Of a DNA stretch of 64,000 bases, positions 1-10,190 are shown piece by piece. A program made the translations under genes and the position numbers. The stretch is from Clostridioides difficile (GTDB lineage: Bacteria; Bacillota; Clostridia; Peptostreptococcales; Peptostreptococcaceae): the NCBI GenBank assembly GCA_024919175.1, contig CP103804.1, forward strand, positions 4,133,448 to 4,197,447. The letters run 5' to 3'. The notes under the pieces were generated by a model. It did no database searches. It was not told where the DNA came from and saw nothing but the letters and a program-made list of their open reading frames with translations. Position 1 is the stretch's first letter, and each line of letters opens with the position of its first letter.

Positions 1-184
1 AAACAAGATTAGGTAATCCCCAAAAATATAATGGAAATACGAATCCTATTATATCACTATTACAATCTACATCAGTTGTTTCACATATTCTAATTGTATT
101 TGCATTTATTTTATTTGATATAGTCTCTGCTACACTTAGGCTATTTCCAGTTGATGTAAAATAATAAATAACTTTATCTTCCAT
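1..184 (-). CDS. Flavodoxin-fold protein, N-terminal part (runs off the window)
   Basis: The reading frame starts at an ATG on the minus strand behind a strong TAGGAGG ribosome site and runs out of the window after about 61 codons. The N-terminus (VIYYFTSTGNSLSVAE) is the phosphate-binding loop of a flavodoxin domain, and FVFPLYFWGLPN matches the next FMN-contact segment. The same pattern is seen in the EFR1-type protein at 10.2-11.0 kb, so a C-terminal 2x[4Fe-4S] ferredoxin domain may lie outside the window. Two MarR-like dyads (269-280 and 315-326) precede it. The flavodoxin fold is clear; the full architecture is inferred. Confidence 0.75.
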   Translation of the reverse strand, partial: MEDKVIYYFTSTGNSLSVAETISNKINANTIRICETTDVDCNSDIIGFVFPLYFWGLPNLV

Positions 185-268
185 AAAATACTCCTCCTAA
201 ATACACTCTTCTAAAAAATTATTTATCAAACTTTCTTATTTTCTTGAAAGGTAAAAACTAGAAATTAA

Positions 269-326
269 TTGATAGGTCAAGTATATGCCAATAAAATTTA
301 AAATTCAATGATAATTGATATATCAA
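269..326. promoter_or_regulatory. Two candidate MarR-type operators
   Basis: TTGATAGGTCAA (269-280) and the perfect 12-base palindrome TTGATATATCAA (315-326) lie upstream of the minus-strand flavodoxin gene. A related site precedes the MarR-containing operon near 12.18 kb. Seen directly; binding by a MarR protein is inferred. The rest of 185-670 is AT-rich and holds no gene, apart from an 11-base inverted repeat (541-551 with 571-581) that could be a weak hairpin or operator for the following response-regulator gene. Confidence 0.4.
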
Positions 327-670
327 CTATATAATGTATATTAATTAGTTTTTATAACTCATGTCTTTTTTAATAAGAAACTCTTTTACCTTCACCAATC
401 TTTTATTTAAATTATGTTATTAATTTTCTCATTTAAATCGCCATATCTTTATATATGTTAGAATAACCATGCTTCAATAAAAATTATCAGCTATATATTT
501 AAATTTTCCAATAATTAGACACTTGATTTATTTAGTATATAAAAATATACTGATTTTAATCACTAAAAATAGTATATTTTTATGTAGATTTAATAATTTG
601 AGAAACTATTGAGATTTTTATACTAAAATAAAAGTTGTTTAAAAAATTTTATTTAGAAAGGAGAATTTTT

Positions 671-1345
671 ATGAACAGTAAAATACTCGTTGTAGATGAC
701 GAAGAAGGAATCATCACCTTATTAAGAGATTATTTTGAAATAAATGATTATAAAGTTTATACTGCTCAAAATGGAAAAGAAGCACTAGAAAAAATATCTA
801 AAAATCCAGACATTATTCTACTTGATATAAACATGCCTGAGATAGATGGAATTGAAGTTTGCAGTAGAATTAGAGATTATATATCATGCCCTATCTTATT
901 TTTAACAGCCAAAATTGAAAACAATGATAAAATCAATGGTTTTCGTGTTGGGGCTGATGATTATATTGTAAAACCTTTTGATTTAGAAGAACTTGGTGCG
1001 AGAGTCTCTGCTCACTTAAGACGCGAACAAAGAAAATCAAATCACACTAAAGTCAACTTTTACAAAGATTTAGTAATAGATTATGAAAAAAGGTCAATTT
1101 ATATTTACAATAATCAAGTTTCACTTTCGAAAAAAGAATTTGATATAGTAGAACTTCTCTCTATGAACCCTGGTCAAGTATTTGATAGAGAAAGGATTTA
1201 TGATAGAATATGGGGCTATGATAGCAATGGAAATAGTGATGTTATAATGGAACATATCAGAAAGATACGAACTAAATTATCAAAATATACTCTTGAAAAT
1301 TACATAGAAACAGTATGGGGAGCTGGTTACAAATGGATAAAATAA
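671..1345 (+). CDS. OmpR-family response regulator
   Basis: This 224-residue protein has a receiver domain with the acidic pair in VVDDEEG, the phospho-acceptor Asp near residue 52 (LLDINMP), the switch Thr in FLTAK and the Lys in VKPFD. A winged-helix DNA-binding domain follows (RIWGYD and ETVWGAGYKW motifs). The chosen ATG has an AAAGGAG site just upstream; an in-frame codon 36 bases earlier lacks one. The following kinase gene overlaps its end by 13 bases, so the two are translationally coupled. A likely target is the FtsX-type ABC exporter at 4.9-8.1 kb, but that is inference from position. Confidence 0.93.
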   Translation: MNSKILVVDDEEGIITLLRDYFEINDYKVYTAQNGKEALEKISKNPDIILLDINMPEIDGIEVCSRIRDYISCPILFLTAKIENNDKINGFRVGADDYIVKPFDLEELGARVSAHLRREQRKSNHTKVNFYKDLVIDYEKRSIYIYNNQVSLSKKEFDIVELLSMNPGQVFDRERIYDRIWGYDSNGNSDVIMEHIRKIRTKLSKYTLENYIETVWGAGYKWIK

Positions 1346-2493
1346 AAAATATGTCATTAAAAAAATCTTTTTTCTTTCTAACTCTATCTTCAATAATTAT
1401 AGCATCAGTACTTACAGCTATCTCATACATTTTACTTAATCACATGTATCACTCTATACAAGACAAATATTTACAAACTCCTTTATACACAGAGACTATA
1501 ACCATAATGCAAAATAATATAAATCAATACAGCGATTTTGATAAAGTGTTGATTAATATTATTAGCACACTTCAACTTGTACTCCCACTTATATTTTTTA
1601 TAGGGCTTTTATTATTAGCTGATATAATTTTTTATAAGGTAAAATTAAAGGTACCTATTGAAATACTTAATAAAGGGGCAAATGAAATATCCAATAATAA
1701 CTTAGATTTTCACTTAGAATATAAGAGTAATGACGAATTAGGTAATCTGTGTAATGCTTTCGAAAAAATGAGGTCCCAACTAAATAAAAATAATATAAAA
1801 ATGTGGACCATGATAGATGATAGAAAACAGCTTAATGCTGCTTTTTCTCATGATTTAAGGAATCCTCTAACAGTTCTAAAAGGATACTCAGATTATTTAA
1901 TAAAATACATGCCAACAGGAAAACTCAGTGATAAAAAAATTTTATCAACTACACAACTTATGTCTGAGCATATTGACAGAATTGAATACTATGTAGATAG
2001 TATGAGTAACTCTCAACGATTGGAAGACCTAGTTATTGTAAAATCTATATCAAGTATAAATGATTTTGTAGAAAACTTAGATAACAATATATCTATTCTA
2101 TCAAAACAAACTGGAAAATCTTTTAAACTTACAAATAAAGTGGACAATATAAATGTATTATTTGATGAAAATATTATTCATAGGGTTATTGAAAATATAA
2201 TATCAAATGCATTTAGATATGCAAAAAATAAAGTATATATACTTATATACCTTGAGCAAGAATTCCTTACTTTTATAATTGAGGATGATGGTATAGGATT
2301 TAGTGAAGACTCTCTAAGCTCAGCTTTAAAACCCTTTTATAAGGATAAGGCTTTAAATAATAACAACTCAAATTTTGGTATGGGTCTTTATATAGCTAAA
2401 GTATTATGTGAAAAGCATGGTGGCTCTATTCTTATTGAAAACAATTCAATTGGTGGTGCTAAAATTATAGCAAAGTTCTCAACAAAAGGCTAA
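1333..2493 (+). CDS. Sensor histidine kinase
   Basis: This membrane-bound partner of the preceding regulator has about 386 residues. It has one transmembrane segment near residues 12-35 and a second near 80-103 with a short extracellular loop, then a HAMP-like linker. The phospho-acceptor His is in FSHDLRNPL near residue 174. The ATPase domain shows the N box (ENIISNAFRYA), G1 (EDDGIGF) and G2 (GMGLYIAK). The ATG was chosen because it is the first Met giving a normal N-terminus; there is no strong ribosome site, consistent with coupling. The short loop resembles kinases that sense membrane-active peptides through an ABC partner, which is inference. Confidence 0.92.
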   Translation: MDKIKNMSLKKSFFFLTLSSIIIASVLTAISYILLNHMYHSIQDKYLQTPLYTETITIMQNNINQYSDFDKVLINIISTLQLVLPLIFFIGLLLLADIIFYKVKLKVPIEILNKGANEISNNNLDFHLEYKSNDELGNLCNAFEKMRSQLNKNNIKMWTMIDDRKQLNAAFSHDLRNPLTVLKGYSDYLIKYMPTGKLSDKKILSTTQLMSEHIDRIEYYVDSMSNSQRLEDLVIVKSISSINDFVENLDNNISILSKQTGKSFKLTNKVDNINVLFDENIIHRVIENIISNAFRYAKNKVYILIYLEQEFLTFIIEDDGIGFSEDSLSSALKPFYKDKALNNNNSNFGMGLYIAKVLCEKHGGSILIENNSIGGAKIIAKFSTKG

Positions 2494-2556
2494 ATATACT
2501 TTAATTTGTAATATAAGTCTCTTTCTATAAAATATAATAAACTTTAAAGCTTCATT

Positions 2557-2586
2557 AAAAAATGACCTACAAACAGGTCATTTTTA
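2557..2586. terminator. Hairpin terminator between convergent genes
   Basis: An 11-base perfect stem (AAAAATGACCT with AGGTCATTTTT) has a 6-base loop and flanking A/T runs. It ends the two-component operon and can act in both directions. The convergent cyclase gene stops 116 bases further on. Confidence 0.8.
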
Positions 2587-2701
2587 AAATTATAAACAAA
2601 AAACTCTTTTATTATATTATCAATGTCTTTAAACTCCATATAATAGTTTATATAATCAAAATTACAAAACTCTTTTTTGCAAATGGTATTTTATCAGTTT
2701 A

Positions 2702-4690
2702 TTAAATATTTTTTTCTTTTACTGCATCTAAATCTTCTAATGCCTCAGTATAATGTCGATAACGTCCTGTTGGTTGATGGTTATGATAAAATTCTTTTTT
2801 ATCAGCATACATGAGTTCATCTGCATTTTTTATAGTAGACTTGATATTTTCACAATTTTCGTCCCATTTAGAGCCAATAGCAGCTTTACATTCATCATTC
2901 ATAAAATTATTCTTTAGCTTTTGTACTTTTTCGTTAAATTCCTCTTCAGTGATATCAGTGCAAATGATTACAAATTCATCACCACCAATTCGATAATAAG
3001 AACCTGTTTCAAAACTACTTTGAATAATTTGCGCACATCTTTTTAGCAACTTATCGCCAGAATCATGTCCAAAATTATCATTGATTTCTTTTAGTCCATT
3101 TACATCTAAATATACTACCCCAACAGAATTAGTTTTACCTACAAGTTTATCAATATCATGAATATAACGATTTCTGTTATAAAAAGAAGTAAGAGTATCT
3201 AAGTAACTCATACGATAAAGAACTTCCTCATTTTCATTTCTACTCATTGCAATCATAATAAAGTAACTGAGAGTTTCAATAAATGTAACTGCATTTTCAA
3301 TTAAATTAGGAGAAAGATTATCTAGCCCCATACATCCATCTAATTTGCCATTACGCTTTAATGGCACCAAAATCATACTCTTGATACCTTGTTGTGAAAG
3401 AAACTCATATTCAAACTCCATAGTCAACTTTAAATCTTCCAAATCATGAATAATTAAATTTTCCTGATTTTTAAACATATTAAACCATATTGCAAAATCA
3501 TCCTGTGGTAAATTCTGTAAATTATCAATTTGAGGAGTTATACCGTCCTTACACCATTCTGCAATGTTAGACATGTTATCACCATGAAATAAGAAGATAT
3601 AAGAACGTTCAGCTAAAAACAATTCTCCTACCTGTTCCAATACATAATTAGCAGCATCTACCATTTCGTGATTGCGATAAAGTTCTCTAATACATTCAAC
3701 AAGAATATGTTCTCTATTCAAACCATTTTTTAATTCAATTTTTTCATTAGTTGATTCAGTAATATCAAATGCAATCTCCATTCTTGCTGTACGACCCTCC
3801 CACTCCATTAAGCGGTCTTTTAATAGATAGTGACGCTTAGTGATTGGATTTGTATATTCCCAAGTATAATTTTCATCCTTTGTCAAAATAGAATTTGGGC
3901 AGAATGAACAAGGTGAATCAAATCCCTGTAATACCTTATAACACTTCAAATTCTCTTCATCATTAATATTGAAAATTTTCTTTCCAACTTCATTTACAAA
4001 TAGCAACTCATAGGTATCAAGGTCTGATACATACAGTAACTCTGTTATTTCATTTATAGGAACAAGCAATTCTTGAAATCGTTTTGATAATTGCTCTCTT
4101 TTTAGTCTATTCTCATTTTCTACTTCAATCAATCTTCTTCGACGTTTATCTTGGCAAAAAGCAAAAACGGTACACATTCCTGCCATTAATACAAACACTA
4201 TATTAATATAAAACAATAAATTTCGAGCATCTTGAACAATTTTATCAGTATATACCTCTGCAACCATTACTGTCTGATTGGCTAAGTTAAAGTAATCTTC
4301 ACTCATCTTAAACAGTTTATCCCCAGATCCGCCATCTCTATAATTCATGATTTCTACCTTAATATTTGACCAATCCTTTTTCATCTTTGCTAATAATGAT
4401 TGATATTCTTCACTTTGGAGTCTTATCAATTTAAGTTCTGTACTTCCATTAGAAAGTCCTGTTAGAATACCATCTAGTTTTGCAATCAATTTATCATCCT
4501 GTACATAAGCAAGTTCTTTTTTTATTAGTCTCTGTGTAGCACCACGGATAATCCCTGTATAATTGATAACACGTGCATTTCCCTCAAGATTATTGATGGA
4601 ACGAACTGACAATATTCCTGTCAAAATTAGAGCAATACTTAAAATAAGTGGAACTACTCCTATTCGAAGTTTTTCGAATACCCTCTTCAT
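2702..4690 (-). CDS. Membrane-anchored diguanylate cyclase (PAS-GAF-GGDEF)
   Basis: This protein of about 662 residues should make cyclic di-GMP from GTP. It has an N-terminal membrane segment, an extracytoplasmic region to about residue 155, and a second membrane segment (INIVFVLMAGMCTVFAF). A PAS-like domain with a Cys cluster (CSFCPN) and a GAF domain follow. The C-terminal cyclase domain carries the intact signature GGDEF near residue 570. No RxxD inhibitory site is visible five residues before it, so product feedback may be absent. The ATG was chosen because GGGAGG lies 10 bases upstream. It stands alone between two plus-strand units, so its link to them is unclear. Confidence 0.9.
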   Translation of the reverse strand: MKRVFEKLRIGVVPLILSIALILTGILSVRSINNLEGNARVINYTGIIRGATQRLIKKELAYVQDDKLIAKLDGILTGLSNGSTELKLIRLQSEEYQSLLAKMKKDWSNIKVEIMNYRDGGSGDKLFKMSEDYFNLANQTVMVAEVYTDKIVQDARNLLFYINIVFVLMAGMCTVFAFCQDKRRRRLIEVENENRLKREQLSKRFQELLVPINEITELLYVSDLDTYELLFVNEVGKKIFNINDEENLKCYKVLQGFDSPCSFCPNSILTKDENYTWEYTNPITKRHYLLKDRLMEWEGRTARMEIAFDITESTNEKIELKNGLNREHILVECIRELYRNHEMVDAANYVLEQVGELFLAERSYIFLFHGDNMSNIAEWCKDGITPQIDNLQNLPQDDFAIWFNMFKNQENLIIHDLEDLKLTMEFEYEFLSQQGIKSMILVPLKRNGKLDGCMGLDNLSPNLIENAVTFIETLSYFIMIAMSRNENEEVLYRMSYLDTLTSFYNRNRYIHDIDKLVGKTNSVGVVYLDVNGLKEINDNFGHDSGDKLLKRCAQIIQSSFETGSYYRIGGDEFVIICTDITEEEFNEKVQKLKNNFMNDECKAAIGSKWDENCENIKSTIKNADELMYADKKEFYHNHQPTGRYRHYTEALEDLDAVKEKNI

Positions 4691-4928
4691 ATTGTATAGT
4701 CCTCCCAATATCTGGTTTTATTTTATATTTACAGTTATTATATCACAATAACAACCCATAGTCAGCTTTACACCTAAGACCTTCAGTTAATTTGATTAAG
4801 AGTAACTTTTATTAATATCCTTATGTTTCTTAAATCCTTTCATTTTATATAAAATTATATAAAAAGTTGAGAAAAAATTGAGTTTTATAACTTACACTCT
4901 TCTTATACAAAATAAGGAGTGTGTTTTT

Positions 4929-5597
4929 ATGATTATAAAAGCAAAGCAATTATCAAAAATATATGGTTCTAATAATAACAAAGTTATTGCACTAAACAAT
5001 GTTGATTTAGAAATAAATTCAGGTGAATTTATTTCTATTATTGGGCCTTCTGGAAGTGGAAAAAGTACACTTTTGCATATCTTAAGTGGATTAGATAGTC
5101 CTACATCTGGTCAGGTATTACTTGATGGGAAAGATATGTATAAATATAGTGAAAAGGAACTTTCCACTCTTAGAAGAAAATGTTTTGGATTTGTATTTCA
5201 ACAGTTTAATCTATTACCTGTTTTGACAGCTTCAGAGAATATTTCGATGCCTGTATTATTAGATAAAAGACAACCTGATAAAAAATACTTAAATGAAATT
5301 TCATCATTACTTGGAATTTCAGATAGATTACACCATCTTCCTCATGAACTCTCAGGAGGCCAGCAACAAAGAGTTGCCATTGCTAGAGCATTGATTGCAA
5401 AACCAAATGTAATATTTGCTGATGAACCTACAGGAAACTTAGACAGCAAAAGTGGTAGTGAAGTTATGAATCTTCTTATTAAAACTTCAAAGCAATTTAA
5501 AAAGACTCTAGTAGTAATAACTCATGATGATAGGATTGCAAAGCTTGCTGACAGACAACTTTCAATAATTGATGGTATACTTATGGAGGTGAAATAG
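4929..5597 (+). CDS. ABC transporter ATPase, MacB/BceA type
   Basis: This 222-residue cytoplasmic ATPase has Walker A (GPSGSGKST), a Q-loop, the signature LSGGQQQRVAIARAL and Walker B (VIFADEPTGNLD), with the usual switch His in VITHDD. This is the LolD/MacB/BceA subfamily that works with FtsX-type permeases. The ATG is preceded by AAGGAG; an in-frame codon 51 bases earlier gives a non-homologous extension. The stop is 2 bases before the permease start. By family it probably energises removal of antimicrobial peptides or lipoprotein export; the substrate cannot be read from sequence. Confidence 0.93.
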   Translation: MIIKAKQLSKIYGSNNNKVIALNNVDLEINSGEFISIIGPSGSGKSTLLHILSGLDSPTSGQVLLDGKDMYKYSEKELSTLRRKCFGFVFQQFNLLPVLTASENISMPVLLDKRQPDKKYLNEISSLLGISDRLHHLPHELSGGQQQRVAIARALIAKPNVIFADEPTGNLDSKSGSEVMNLLIKTSKQFKKTLVVITHDDRIAKLADRQLSIIDGILMEVK

Positions 5598-5599
5598 TA

Positions 5600-8074
5600 A
5601 TGAAAAATTACCTTTCACTTTCAATAAAGGAATTAAAAAACCAAAAACTTATGACTACATTAATTATTATTGCAATAATAATGTCAACTATAATGACAAC
5701 TGTAGTAGGTCAATCAATTGGCATACTTCAAAGTTTAAGAAAAGAGCAAGCTCGCTCTTTTAATGGTGATAGACATGTATCCTTTCACCAGCTTAATAAA
5801 ACTCAAGTTAATAAACTAAAAAAAGATAATAGAATCTACCAAGCTGGTCTTTCAACAACACTTGGTACTAGTAAAATAAAGAATACAGGTATCTCTATCC
5901 TTGTAAAAGAATACGATAAAATAGGACTTTCTAACTACCCAAAGCTGATGGAACTAAAGTCTGGAAATCTTCCTAAAAATAAAAATGAGATTGCCTTAGA
6001 TGAAAACACCTTACAACTTATGGGAATAAAACCAAAGCTTGGTATAACTATTCCTATGGATTTAAATATATCACTTTTAAATGATACAGAACAATCATAT
6101 AGTTATAAAACCAATTTTAAACTAAGTGGTATTTTAGAAAATGACTACACAGGATATGCAAGTGGAATAGTAAATAGTGTTGTAGGTAAAGGTACATCAG
6201 AAAAGCTATTACCTAAAAGATATGCTTTATCATCATTGGATTTTAAAATAAAGCAACAAAACAGATTTCAAGAAATTGTAAATCAATTAGCTAGAAAAGT
6301 CAATATTCCTCATAGTTCAATCCAATACAACTGGGTTTATTTAAATACACTAGGAATTAACTTTGAAGGAGATAAAAACAGTTCCAATAGTGATAGCATG
6401 TCTATAATTATAGTAATATCTTTATTTGTTGCACTATTAGTACTACTAGCCTCTGGACTTGTAATCTATAATATTTTAAAAATTTCTGTTACAAAGAAAA
6501 TTAAAGAGTATGGATGTTTAAGAGCACTTGGAGCTGAACCAAAGCAACTATATAAAATTATTATCTTACAAATTTTATTTTTATGTGCTATTGCTATACC
6601 TATTGGAGCCATAATTGGAATTGTTTCTTCTGAAAGCATAACTGAAATGGTTACGAATATTTTAAATCCAGATATACTTTTAGTAAATGATAGGAAACAA
6701 ATGACTGAACTTATACATAGAAATTCAACAGGATACTTAATTCCACTATTCTTAAGTGCTGGTATTTCACTAGTATTTTCATTTGTTGCGGCTTTACCAT
6801 CAGCAATATATGCTTCACATGTTTCTCCTAAAATTGCTATGGCTGGTAGCACTACCAAAATTAAAAGAAAAATTAAAATTAAGCGAGAAAAACCAATTAA
6901 AAACTTCGAAAGATATCTAGCATGGCTAAACCTAAAAAGAAATAAAGGTAGAACTATAATCACCATACTATCACTATTTATGAGTATAACAGTATTTGTT
7001 GCACTTAGTGAATTTTCTAATGTATTAGATGTATCTAAGTCAGTTAGCGACCTAAAAAAAGGAGATTTTTCTTTAACAAATGAAGTTCCTGGCTTTGATA
7101 AATCTACACTAGATAAAATAGTTAACATGAAAAATATTAATCGTACCTCTTTTATCAAATACTCTGAATATAAACAAGGAGAAATAAATACAGATATTAA
7201 CTTTGAAAATGGTTCTGAAATGTTAAAAGTTATTGGAATTGATGAGCAAACACTTAAAGAATTAATACCTTCTATCACAGATTCTTTATTAGAGGATTTT
7301 AAAAATGGTTCTCTATGCCTTATAAAAAATCCAATTGCTATCTCTACACCAGATACAAAACTTAAGGCTACAAATCTAAGGCCAAAGGATAATATTACAA
7401 TTAATAAAAAACAATTAAAAGTATATAATACTGTAGATAAAATGATTAATTTACAAGGTAATGGTTGGTTAAATGGTATTGATGTTATTGTATATGATAA
7501 TGTATACGACACCCTAACAAATAAGGATAGATTCAGTCAGATAAATGTTTATGCTAAAGATAAATCAAATTTAGAAGAAATAAAGTTATCTATTGAACAA
7601 ATTTGTAAAAACAATCCAGGCTCTCGTTGGATATCATACATTGAATCAGACAACCAACTTAAAGAAAGTTTTAAACAAATACAATTTTTAGCATGGGCTA
7701 TTATACTATTTGTAGGCTTAATTGGTACTTTAAACATTATTAACACAACTCATACAAACATTAATACTAGAATTAATGAAATTGGAGTTAAAAGAGCTAT
7801 TGGTATGAGTAATAGTAGCTTATACAAAATGTTTTTATGGGAAGGTTGCTATTATGGAATCTTTGCTGCTATATTTGGTTCCATTGCAGGATATGCTAGT
7901 GCTGTTATAATAAACATGGCTACTATAGAAAAAATTGATTTTACTAACATACCAATTATTTCTATTTCACAAGCTACACTTGTTTCTATAGTTGCATGTA
8001 TTATAGCCACTCTTATTCCTTTGAGAAAAATTAAAAAAATGGACATTATTGATTGCATAGATATTATAGAATGA
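5600..8074 (+). CDS. FtsX/MacB-type ABC permease
   Basis: This 824-residue membrane protein has two FtsX modules. One membrane segment is near residue 20, a cluster of three spans about 268-400, another is near 448-468, and three C-terminal segments cover about 690-815. Large extracytoplasmic domains sit between residues 45-265 and 480-690. The arrangement is that of MacB/YtrF-like exporters rather than a standard ten-segment BceB. The ribosome site (GGAGGT) lies in the end of the ATPase gene, so the two are cotranslated. With the upstream kinase/regulator pair it may form a detoxification module. Confidence 0.9.
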   Translation: MKNYLSLSIKELKNQKLMTTLIIIAIIMSTIMTTVVGQSIGILQSLRKEQARSFNGDRHVSFHQLNKTQVNKLKKDNRIYQAGLSTTLGTSKIKNTGISILVKEYDKIGLSNYPKLMELKSGNLPKNKNEIALDENTLQLMGIKPKLGITIPMDLNISLLNDTEQSYSYKTNFKLSGILENDYTGYASGIVNSVVGKGTSEKLLPKRYALSSLDFKIKQQNRFQEIVNQLARKVNIPHSSIQYNWVYLNTLGINFEGDKNSSNSDSMSIIIVISLFVALLVLLASGLVIYNILKISVTKKIKEYGCLRALGAEPKQLYKIIILQILFLCAIAIPIGAIIGIVSSESITEMVTNILNPDILLVNDRKQMTELIHRNSTGYLIPLFLSAGISLVFSFVAALPSAIYASHVSPKIAMAGSTTKIKRKIKIKREKPIKNFERYLAWLNLKRNKGRTIITILSLFMSITVFVALSEFSNVLDVSKSVSDLKKGDFSLTNEVPGFDKSTLDKIVNMKNINRTSFIKYSEYKQGEINTDINFENGSEMLKVIGIDEQTLKELIPSITDSLLEDFKNGSLCLIKNPIAISTPDTKLKATNLRPKDNITINKKQLKVYNTVDKMINLQGNGWLNGIDVIVYDNVYDTLTNKDRFSQINVYAKDKSNLEEIKLSIEQICKNNPGSRWISYIESDNQLKESFKQIQFLAWAIILFVGLIGTLNIINTTHTNINTRINEIGVKRAIGMSNSSLYKMFLWEGCYYGIFAAIFGSIAGYASAVIINMATIEKIDFTNIPIISISQATLVSIVACIIATLIPLRKIKKMDIIDCIDIIE

Positions 8075-8160
8075 TAATAATAGATTAGTGCCTATAAATA
8101 AAATATAATAAATTATCTTTTTCAAATTATAATTCTATAGCTTTTTGATTATATATCTTT

Positions 8161-8205
8161 AAGACCACAAATATTGGTATCTCCTTTATTTATGGTCTTT
8201 TTTAT
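8161..8205 (+). terminator. Terminator of the ABC operon
   Basis: A 13-base stem with one mismatch (8161-8173 with 8187-8199) is followed by a run of Ts. It lies 87 bases after the permease stop. Confidence 0.7.
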
Positions 8206-8315
8206 GTTTTCATTTGGTGTATATTTACATATACCCTCGTATCTTTATATATTTTAGGTTTTAAAAGTAGTAAATTAGCTATACTAAACTTACTCTAATT
8301 AATTTAAAGTATTTA

Positions 8316-8828
8316 TTAATCTATAAGATTATATTTCTTTAGACATCTTATATAATTTGCTACTACATAGTAATTATTTATATCATCTTCATCTAATCCT
8401 TTAAATGCAGTTATTTCATCAGCAAGTTCACTACTACCTTCCGCAAAAACACAACCTGTTTCAAATTCCATACCCACAATAATAGAACCGCCTCTATAAA
8501 TTTCTTCTTGGTTTTCATATAATGTCTTTGCGTTTGCTTCATTTTGAATTGTGAATACAATAGGTTTTAATTCTTTATTGCTAGGTATCTTTTTTGAAAA
8601 AGGTTCATTTAGCTTAATATTATTGATGACTACATTTTTAAATTTTTCCGAAGCTTCTTCTTTTAGTGTATACTTTTGTTTTAAATATTCTATTAATTCT
8701 AAGATGGACTTAGCATTTATATTTAAATCATTTCTATATTTTTCATATACAGCTTTCCATTCTCTAACTTTTTGTTGTGATACTTTCTGTATATCTATAT
8801 TTATTTTTTCTTCTGGCATTTTTTTCAT
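8316..8828 (-). CDS. Hypothetical protein, 170 residues
   Basis: No family is recognised. The start ATG follows a GGAG site. The N-terminal half is charged and probably helical. The C-terminal half contains GGSIIVGMEFETGCVFAEG and an acidic stretch near LDEDDINNYY. There is no signal peptide or membrane segment, so it is probably cytoplasmic. It is monocistronic and convergent with the ABC operon. The length, ribosome site and codon use look genuine; no role can be assigned. Confidence 0.7.
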   Translation of the reverse strand: MKKMPEEKINIDIQKVSQQKVREWKAVYEKYRNDLNINAKSILELIEYLKQKYTLKEEASEKFKNVVINNIKLNEPFSKKIPSNKELKPIVFTIQNEANAKTLYENQEEIYRGGSIIVGMEFETGCVFAEGSSELADEITAFKGLDEDDINNYYVVANYIRCLKKYNLID

Positions 8829-9028
8829 ATAAAATCTCCATCCAATCTTTATGTAATCTTATTGATACATTTCATTTAAAAATCTTAATTTATTAGTTTT
8901 AATATTTACATCGTACTTTTAAAAACTTTACAAGTCAATGTAATTTTGCTATCTTTGGTTTATAATAGCTTAGAATTAATTTCTTTTATAATGATAATAG
9001 ATTAATATTATTTATGGGGGGTATATTT

Positions 9029-9286
9029 ATGTTTTTAAATAGAATTGAACTTTTCAAAGGCTATTCCTTAGATAAATTTAACGAAATATGTGGTATATTA
9101 TCAGTAAATAAAATTGAATATAAATATAAAGTACGCAATAATGTTTATTCTAAAGGACTTTTTAGTAACAAAATGATTCTTGGAAATTTGGGTCAAAAAG
9201 AAGACTTTTCCTATGAATACTCAATTTCTGTACATAAAGATGATTATGAGCAAGCATGTGCTCTAATAAATTCTAAATTTAGATAA
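9029..9286 (+). CDS. Small DUF2007-like protein
   Basis: This 85-residue protein begins at an ATG preceded by a G-run and GTATATTT; an ATG 15 bases upstream sits before that G-run and is less likely. The pattern (LFKGYSLDKFNEICGILSVNKIEYKYK, then SVHKDDYEQACALINS) resembles DUF2007-type putative signalling domains, in which a short beta-alpha-beta unit ends in a D-Y-E-x-A helix. The family match is tentative. A strong hairpin follows immediately, so it is a single-gene unit. Confidence 0.6.
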   Translation: MFLNRIELFKGYSLDKFNEICGILSVNKIEYKYKVRNNVYSKGLFSNKMILGNLGQKEDFSYEYSISVHKDDYEQACALINSKFR

Positions 9287-9296
9287 GTTATTAATT

Positions 9297-9328
9297 AATA
9301 AACATGACATTCTGTTGTCATGTTTATT
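9297..9328. terminator. Perfect 13-base hairpin
   Basis: AATAAACATGACA (9297-9309) pairs with TGTCATGTTTATT (9316-9328) over a 6-base loop, 11 bases after the stop of the small gene. No strict T-run follows, so efficiency is uncertain. Confidence 0.65.
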
Positions 9329-9410
9329 GTGCTATTATATTTTTAAAATTCTTTTGCTTTACAATTACTTTTTATAGTATTTAAGGCTTAAAATTAAGGA
9401 GATTCAACAT

Positions 9411-10034
9411 ATGAAGATAAATATAAAATCAACTTTAAATGAATTTATTAAAAGTAATAATCTTTTTGAGGATAATGAAGTCTTATCATATCTTCCCAAT
9501 ATAACAATAGACACAGACTCTATAAAAACTATAATGATTAATGAAGTTGTACCAAGTAATCCTAATGATGATTTTTACGGTTCAAATGAACATGCTGACT
9601 ACTTAAAAACTACAATCCCTCTGTTCCAAAATGCAGGTACAAAAGTATCTAGCATAAATGATATCTTAAATCTAGGCATATATATAACCAATGCAGTAAA
9701 ATTACCTAAATCAGAATATACAATAACTCGTGACACTATTCAATCGCACATGCCTATTTTAGAGGAAGAAATTAAATTATTCAGTAATCTAAAGGTAATA
9801 ATGTTAATGGGAGATGTAGCAAAAAAATCTTTTAATATGATTACTAAAAAACATACAAAAAAGAATGCAGTGCCATCTATTTCAACATATAAACTTCGCA
9901 GTAGCGAACTTTATTATGACAATTTACGAATATTTCCATCATATATTATGACTGGTGGAAACTTATTGATTGAAAAATCAAAATTCGAAATGGCATCAGA
10001 AGATATTAAAAATATGATAGAACTTATAAAATAA
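9411..10034 (+). CDS. Uracil-DNA glycosylase superfamily-like protein
   Basis: This 207-residue protein has segments resembling the UDG fold: INEVVPSNPNDDFYG (active-site loop region), IYITNAVKLPK (the T-N-A-V-K pattern of the second conserved strand), VIMLMGDVAKKSF (helix start) and IFPSYIMTGGN (the HPS-type loop, with FPS in place of HPS). Known members remove uracil or related bases from DNA. The replacement of the final His by Phe could mean a changed activity. The start follows AAGGAG. Assignment is by motif pattern only. Confidence 0.5.
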   Translation: MKINIKSTLNEFIKSNNLFEDNEVLSYLPNITIDTDSIKTIMINEVVPSNPNDDFYGSNEHADYLKTTIPLFQNAGTKVSSINDILNLGIYITNAVKLPKSEYTITRDTIQSHMPILEEEIKLFSNLKVIMLMGDVAKKSFNMITKKHTKKNAVPSISTYKLRSSELYYDNLRIFPSYIMTGGNLLIEKSKFEMASEDIKNMIELIK

Positions 10035-10035
10035 T

Positions 10036-10077
10036 AAAAAAGTGCCTCATAAAAATACTTTGAGGCACTCTACTTTT
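10036..10077 (+). terminator. Intrinsic terminator
   Basis: AGTGCCTCA (10041-10049) pairs with TGAGGCACT (10061-10069), with a preceding A-run and a following T-rich tail, directly after the stop of the UDG-like gene. Confidence 0.8.
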
Positions 10078-10190
10078 CAAATCATAAGTTGTAATTATAT
10101 TACTCTTTTTATAGCAAATTAACATTTTTCTTTAATATTATTTATCACTAATCTTTAATAGTGTCTATCCATTGAACAAATTAAACTTAT

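Noticed and set aside
6466..7512. Long minus-strand open frame (348 codons) inside the ABC permease gene
   Set aside because: It is the antisense shadow of a well-supported permease; it has no ribosome site and its composition follows the codons of the sense gene.
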